Below are positions 6,527 through 9,547 of a stretch of 9,547 bases of DNA, in pieces; within the stretch, counting starts at the first letter, position 1, and each line of letters begins with the position of its first letter. The DNA is taken from contig DAOUEW010000304.1 in assembly GCA_034430275.1 (NCBI GenBank), positions 1 through 9,547 of the forward strand, given 5' to 3'. This DNA comes from JAUVXJ01 sp034430275 (GTDB lineage Bacteria; Chloroflexota; Anaerolineae; UBA7937; B3-Chlor). A model generated the notes under the pieces. That model was not told where the DNA came from. It saw nothing but the letters and a program-made list of their open reading frames with translations, and did not search any database. Both the position numbers and the translations under genes were made by a program.

Positions 6527-6556
6527 ATTGTAGCAGAAGAGTCGTTAGGGTGGCAA
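6527..6556 (-). promoter_or_regulatory. Sigma-70-type promoter facing the tiny membrane ORF
   Basis: The minus strand reads TTGCCA (6551-6556, five of six -35 bases), an 18-base spacer, and TACAAT (6527-6532) preceded by TGC, which makes an extended -10. Transcription would start near 6520 and cross a short inverted repeat before reaching 6410. The TGCTACAAT core is identical to that at 1675-1683. Confidence 0.5.
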
Positions 6557-6682
6557 AGCGAGAGGGGGTTGTCAACTGGGGAGGGGTCTTGTGAGCTGCA
6601 CGCATGTCTCGCGGCTGATCCACGAGTGAGTTCTGATCGACGTACTGTCCCCGACGCCTGACCGCGACTCCCGTGGAAGACC

Positions 6683-6711
6683 TTGACACGAGTACCAAGT
6701 GACCCTATACT
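6683..6711 (+). promoter_or_regulatory. Strong consensus-like plus-strand promoter
   Basis: A perfect TTGACA (6683-6688) is followed after exactly 17 bases by TATACT (6706-6711, five of six). Transcription would start near 6718 and read through about 255 nt of leader into the VCBS-type pseudogene at 6973, possibly onward toward the large gene at 7437. This is the best-matching promoter in the window. Confidence 0.65.
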
Positions 6712-6775
6712 GTGCGCAAGGCAGTCTGGCTGCTCACAAGCCGTGTGCACACTTTCACCGAGCCGTTCGCTTGTC

Positions 6776-6813
6776 CTAGTGATTCGTTCCAACCGAACTA
6801 CCCGATCACCTAG
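6776..6813 (+). other. Nested inverted repeats in the leader after the 6683-6711 promoter
   Basis: CTAGTGAT (6776-6783) can pair with ATCA-C-CTAG (6805-6813) with one bulge. Inside that loop, GTTC (6786-6789) pairs with GAAC (6795-6798). On the predicted transcript this forms a two-tier stem about 60-95 nt from the start. No riboswitch class is recognised, and no T-run follows. Confidence 0.3.
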
Positions 6814-6972
6814 TACATATCCGGTCCAACCCTCGCCGCGCACAGCCAGCACAAACAGCAGGGATCCAGGGCATCCCCCGTTGGTGACAGCGGGGTCTTG
6901 GCTCGATTGCCCAGTGCTCTCCAGTTGCGAACCAGCTTGAACACGCCAGCATCCGATCCGGGAGCTGGTGAA

Positions 6973-7308
6973 ATGGATCGCAGTAGATTCGTGGCCAGGT
7001 TGCGACCGGTCCTTGGGGTGATCATCTGTTGCGCCGTGCTCTACCCAGTGCTAATCGCTGGTGGGCCGGCTCGGTATGCCGAAGCGACAGCTTCCGCCGG
7101 CTGCGGGACCATCTCGTTTGGCGCTGGCAACGATGCGGGGGCCAGTGCGGACGACGTCAGGTCGGTAGCCCTGGGTGACCTGGATAACGACGTAGATCTG
7201 GACATCGTCTCCAGCAGTTAGTGGGACGAGGACTACGAACTCATAGTCTGGGAGAACGACACCTCTCCCAACCGTGCGTTGCCGTTCCAAGGCAATAGAT
7301 CATTCTAA
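6973..7308 (+). pseudogene. Broken secreted VCBS/FG-GAP repeat protein
   Basis: The ATG at 6973, with GGAG 8 bases upstream, starts a signal-type N-terminus (MDRSRFVARLRPVLGVIICC, cleavage probably near YAEA). This is followed at residues 44-79 by the start of a VCBS/FG-GAP repeat: ISFGAGNDAG, then VRSVALGDLDNDVDLDIV. A TAG at 7219-7221 stops it after 82 codons. The same frame then continues WDEDYELIVWENDTSP, the expected next part of the repeat, to TAA at 7306-7308. In intact relatives the repeat recurs many times around a calcium loop of type DxDxDGDxD; here the loop's Gly is Val (DLDNDVDLD). The stop, the substituted loop and the abrupt end after one repeat indicate a decayed gene stump. 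Intact versions are typically surface or secreted integrin-alpha-like propeller proteins. Confidence 0.75.
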
Positions 7309-7387
7309 GGCACAGGCGTGCGAGGAGACAAGGACGGCGGTGGGGAAAGAATGGTAACTTCGTGGCAAAGGGCAGAAAACACAGATG

Positions 7388-7416
7388 ATGCCACCAGTCA
7401 AGGAATATGTTACAGT
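7388..7416 (+). promoter_or_regulatory. Candidate promoter for the large zinc-ribbon/LamG gene
   Basis: ATGCCA (7388-7393, four of six -35 bases) is followed by a 17-base spacer and TACAGT (7411-7416) with a TG extension (TGT at 7408-7410). Initiation near 7423 would leave a very short leader carrying the ribosome site GGAGGTGA (7426-7433), 6 bases from core to the ATG at 7437. Transcription from the stronger promoter at 6683-6711 is an alternative. The gap 7309-7387 shows no gene. Confidence 0.35.
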
Positions 7417-7436
7417 ATGCTACATGGAGGTGAACC

Positions 7437-9547
7437 ATGAGCCCCCAGATGTGCGCCGACTGCGGCAGTGAACTGGCTTCCGGGCAGCGCTTCTGTCCCG
7501 CCTGCGGGACCGCGGTTGCCGCTGCGCCTACGGAGGCCGTTGCGGCCCCGCTCCCGAAAGAGACTCCCAGGCGTGGCCTGTGGCTTACCTTGGTCGGTGG
7601 AGGCGGCCTCGTGCTCCTGGCCTGCATCTGCATCGCGGTGTTCGTCGTGGGCTCACTGCTGTTGGACACGGGCGTGGCCTCCTTGGCGACCCCACGGCGC
7701 GATTACGAGGCTGGCGAGTACTTCATCGAGTTGATAGAACAGAACGACAGGGGCCAGCGGGAGATCTATCCTGGGCAGATCTTCGCTGACTTTGCCGCCG
7801 AGGTCCAGGTCCGCTTCGAAACGGACGTCGAATCCGTACGAGGCGGCCTGGTCTGGCGTTATCAGGACAAGCCTAGCTACTACTACTTCAATATCCGAAA
7901 CACCGGCCGTTACGCCCTGGAGAAGTTCTTGGACGGAGAGTGGCAAACCCTGATCCCTGCCACCGCCTCCCCCCACATCAGTACCGGCATCGCCACCAAC
8001 AACCTGAAAGTAGTTGCGGAGGCCGATTTGATCAGCATCTACGTTAACGACCAGCATCTGGCCGATTTCACTGACAGTTCCATCAGCGAGGGCATGATCG
8101 GCCTCCGCGCCGAGGTGTTCGCCGAATCGCCCATTACCACGCGGGTCTTCTTCGACAACCTGCGGGTTTCTACGGCGACGGAGCCTTCCATTGCGCTCTT
8201 TGAGGACGATTTCGACGACCCGGAGAGCGGGTGGAGGGTAGCAGAGGCTGAAACCCATCGCGTGGGCTACGTCTTTGCCTCGGAAGCGGTTGAGGCCTCG
8301 GAACCAGTTGAGGTCGTATCTGAGAGGAAACTCACGCCAGACGAGTTCTTACAGGCCGTAGAGGGAGACGAACGGTTCGCGGAGGTCTACGACCTGGCCT
8401 CCGAGCAGGGATACACTGAGGCCGAAACAGGGGTCGAGGCTGTAATGAGCGATGGGTCGGTGCTGGCAGTTCTTCCCCTGAGTTCGCCTGAGGGTGAGAC
8501 TGTAGCGGTTTTTCGTTTGAAGGGAGACGAGCGCAGCAATTCCCTCCTGGCGCGCTTGGAAGACGAAGCCGTGGTCCTGTACGATCGGGAGGGGCGGGCA
8601 GAGATAACCGAGCAAGGGGTGATAGTCTTTGACGCAGGCGGAAACGTGATCGGAGACACGGAGCTCCAAGGAGGTTCACGCGCACTGGGCGTGAGCGCTC
8701 CTCGACAACAGGGTTGCACAGGTGGCCACTGGGACGATTTCGACCATTGCACCCGACGCTTCTTGGCGTCCGGTGTGGGCAGCCTTGCCGGTTGCGGCGT
8801 GGGCATCGCTACCTGTGGTCTTATCGAGGCTGGCACGCTCGGAGGCGGCACTCCGGCATGTCTCGTCGCTCTTGCTGCTGGTGGTTGCCCTTTTGTCTGG
8901 CATTGCATTGTCGCGAGCGACTTTGACGATCCCCCTACGGTCGAGGTGAAGACAATGCCACGGTTAGAGGAATCACCGGAATCACCGTGTTTGTCACCGT
9001 GTGTCACCATTGATGGTCAACAGGGTGTGCTCACGATACCCACGTGGAGGTTCCAGATTGACGTAGACGACGATCGGGCGCCACGGCCTCAGACCCCCCG
9101 ATTTCTCGAGGTGTGCGCTGGCTCCGGCAAGTGGCTGGAACCAGTGGTCGAGGACTGTTCTGGGCAGACAACGCCGTATTATGTGGAAGCGCCTGTCCCG
9201 GACGCAGGGGAAGGGGTGGTTTTTACGGCCTGTCCGGAGGGACAGATTTGCCCTGATGGCGAAAGCGAATGCAGGTGGCCAGAGGCGCCGGAGCCGACGG
9301 TGCCGCCTGGGCCCACCGGACCCCCGCGGATCACGATCTGGCTGGGTGGGTTGGAGCCGGAGCTCGATGAGGTCCTGGTGCTGGAGGACGAGTGTGTTGA
9401 GCTCAAATGGGAGGTGCAAGGCGCTACCACAGTACAGCTTGATGGAGAGCCTGTGAGCGCCAGTGGGACAAGGGACCTATGTCCTACCGAATGGACGACG
9501 TACAACCTAACCGCTGAGGGCCCCGGAGGTATGACCGCCATTTACTG
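7437..9547 (+). CDS. Zinc-ribbon/membrane/LamG-like protein with halocin C8-like Cys-rich region and Ig-like domain (3' end beyond window)
   Basis: The frame is open from the ATG at 7437 (ribosome site GGAGGTGA) for 703 codons to the window edge. Residues 6-23 are a zinc ribbon (CADC...CPAC) and 47-75 a membrane segment, so the ribbon should be cytoplasmic and the rest outside. Residues 89-246 form a LamG/DUF1080-like jelly roll (GGLVWRYQDK, YYYFNIRNTGRY, ATNNLKVVAEADLISIYVND, FFDNLRVS), typical of carbohydrate-binding folds. FEDDFDDPESGW (255-266) is the header of a second such domain but breaks off near 278. After an ASEAVE/ASEPVE tandem repeat, residues 297-410 look like a precursor/immunity-type region (TPDEFLQAVEGDERF, VLAVLPLSSPEG). 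Residues 427-490 are Gly/Cys-rich with seven cysteines (427, 438, 453, 460, 475, 484, 490). The order GC-x6-CGL...ACL...GGC resembles mature halocin C8. Residues 517-612 hold seven more cysteines. A Pro linker (613-629) leads to an Ig-like domain (ECVELKWEVQGATTVQLDGE, then LCPTEWTTYNLTA) cut by the window end. The halocin link is from memory of the motif and is the least certain part. Confidence 0.8.
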   Translation, partial: MSPQMCADCGSELASGQRFCPACGTAVAAAPTEAVAAPLPKETPRRGLWLTLVGGGGLVLLACICIAVFVVGSLLLDTGVASLATPRRDYEAGEYFIELIEQNDRGQREIYPGQIFADFAAEVQVRFETDVESVRGGLVWRYQDKPSYYYFNIRNTGRYALEKFLDGEWQTLIPATASPHISTGIATNNLKVVAEADLISIYVNDQHLADFTDSSISEGMIGLRAEVFAESPITTRVFFDNLRVSTATEPSIALFEDDFDDPESGWRVAEAETHRVGYVFASEAVEASEPVEVVSERKLTPDEFLQAVEGDERFAEVYDLASEQGYTEAETGVEAVMSDGSVLAVLPLSSPEGETVAVFRLKGDERSNSLLARLEDEAVVLYDREGRAEITEQGVIVFDAGGNVIGDTELQGGSRALGVSAPRQQGCTGGHWDDFDHCTRRFLASGVGSLAGCGVGIATCGLIEAGTLGGGTPACLVALAAGGCPFVWHCIVASDFDDPPTVEVKTMPRLEESPESPCLSPCVTIDGQQGVLTIPTWRFQIDVDDDRAPRPQTPRFLEVCAGSGKWLEPVVEDCSGQTTPYYVEAPVPDAGEGVVFTACPEGQICPDGESECRWPEAPEPTVPPGPTGPPRITIWLGGLEPELDEVLVLEDECVELKWEVQGATTVQLDGEPVSASGTRDLCPTEWTTYNLTAEGPGGMTAIY
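8277..8312 (+). repeat. In-frame 18-bp tandem repeat at a domain junction
   Basis: Two adjacent 18-bp units encode ASEAVE and ASEPVE and differ at two or three bases. They sit exactly where the second LamG-like domain breaks off and the halocin-precursor-like region begins. Slippage or a fusion scar with linker expansion would both give this pattern. Confidence 0.7.

Larger units (their letters stand above)
6411..6972. other. Gene-poor divergent region
   Basis: I find no convincing gene here on either strand; frames that stay open have no ribosome site and no protein-like composition. The stretch holds the two divergent promoters listed separately (6527-6556 minus, 6683-6711 plus). It also has a GCGGAT/ATCCGC inverted repeat (6475-6480 with 6489-6494), and the nested hairpins at 6776-6813. 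It separates the minus-strand genes on the left from the plus-strand genes on the right. Confidence 0.6.

Noticed and set aside
6508..6852. A 114-codon minus-strand frame in the divergent region
   Set aside because: No ribosome site, no export signal, no recognisable motif and a composition unlike its neighbours. It also overlaps the strong opposite-strand promoter.
6876..6900. CCCCG...CGGGG inverted repeat (about 6876-6895) as an intrinsic terminator
   Set aside because: The stem is only five pairs with a loop of about ten bases, and no T-run follows.
201..7221. Possible recoding of TAG as a sense codon, because homologous sequence continues in frame after TAG at 201-203 and at 7219-7221
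   Set aside because: TAG is also the ordinary terminator of the genes at 1800, 2895 and 5504. After those stops the frames show no homologous continuation, and another TAG follows within a few codons after 1800. Separate gene decay is simpler.
7653..9541. Several minus-strand frames and alternative plus-strand frames across 7653-9541
   Set aside because: They lie under the continuous 703-codon frame from 7437, which has a strong ribosome site, recognisable domains and no internal stop. The others are shadows.
1..9547. CRISPR array, tRNA/rRNA gene, insertion sequence ends or transposase
   Set aside because: No regularly spaced repeats, no cloverleaf or conserved rRNA stretches, and no transposase-like motif seen on either strand. 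Gene decay here is not accompanied by visible mobile-element sequence.

Overview
The window looks like a piece of a GC-rich Chloroflexota genome, probably Anaerolineae-like. This is inferred from protein style, not from a marker gene. The clues are lipoproteins with long Pro/Thr-rich linkers, PD40 (TolB-type) repeats, a LysM plus fibronectin-III envelope lipoprotein, a zinc-ribbon/membrane-segment/LamG-type protein, and a C-terminal RICLPLALIGG segment like the endings I recall on secreted Chloroflexota proteins. No rRNA, tRNA, CRISPR array, transposase or intact mobile element was seen.

Left part (81-5821, all minus strand): a transcript starting near 5388 from a consensus-like promoter first meets a small signal-peptide ORF (5178-5348). 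It then meets a 746-residue LysM/FN3 lipoprotein (2895-5135). Further on lie a PD40-repeat lipoprotein (1800-2714) and a secreted seven-repeat protein that is probably a seven-bladed beta-propeller (201-1520). Immediately and in frame after the stop of the last gene sits a second PD40 C-terminus (81-200), a remnant of a paralogue of the 1800-2714 gene. Upstream of the small ORF is a separate antibiotic-biosynthesis-monooxygenase-like gene (5504-5821). The gaps of 180 and 279 bp between the large genes suggest loosely linked units with their own promoters.

Middle part (about 5822-7400): a gene-poor, partly decayed stretch. It holds an unrecognised coding-like segment with in-frame stops (6029-6241), a tiny membrane-segment ORF (6324-6410) below a good minus-strand promoter, and a strong plus-strand promoter (6683-6711). 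That promoter reads through a hairpin-bearing leader into a stop-broken VCBS/FG-GAP secreted-protein gene (6973-7308).

Right part (7437 to the window edge, plus strand): one large open gene of at least 703 codons. It encodes an N-terminal zinc ribbon, a membrane segment, a LamG/DUF1080-like domain, the header of a second such domain that is cut short, a short in-frame tandem repeat, and then a segment organised like a halocin C8-type precursor with a Cys/Gly-rich core. A Cys-rich stretch and an Ig-like domain follow, and the Ig-like domain is truncated by the window end. This chimera is the best candidate here for something undescribed.

The window as a whole reads as a cell-surface/secreted-protein island in which domains have been duplicated, cut and rejoined. 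How the genes act together cannot be read from sequence beyond shared envelope location.
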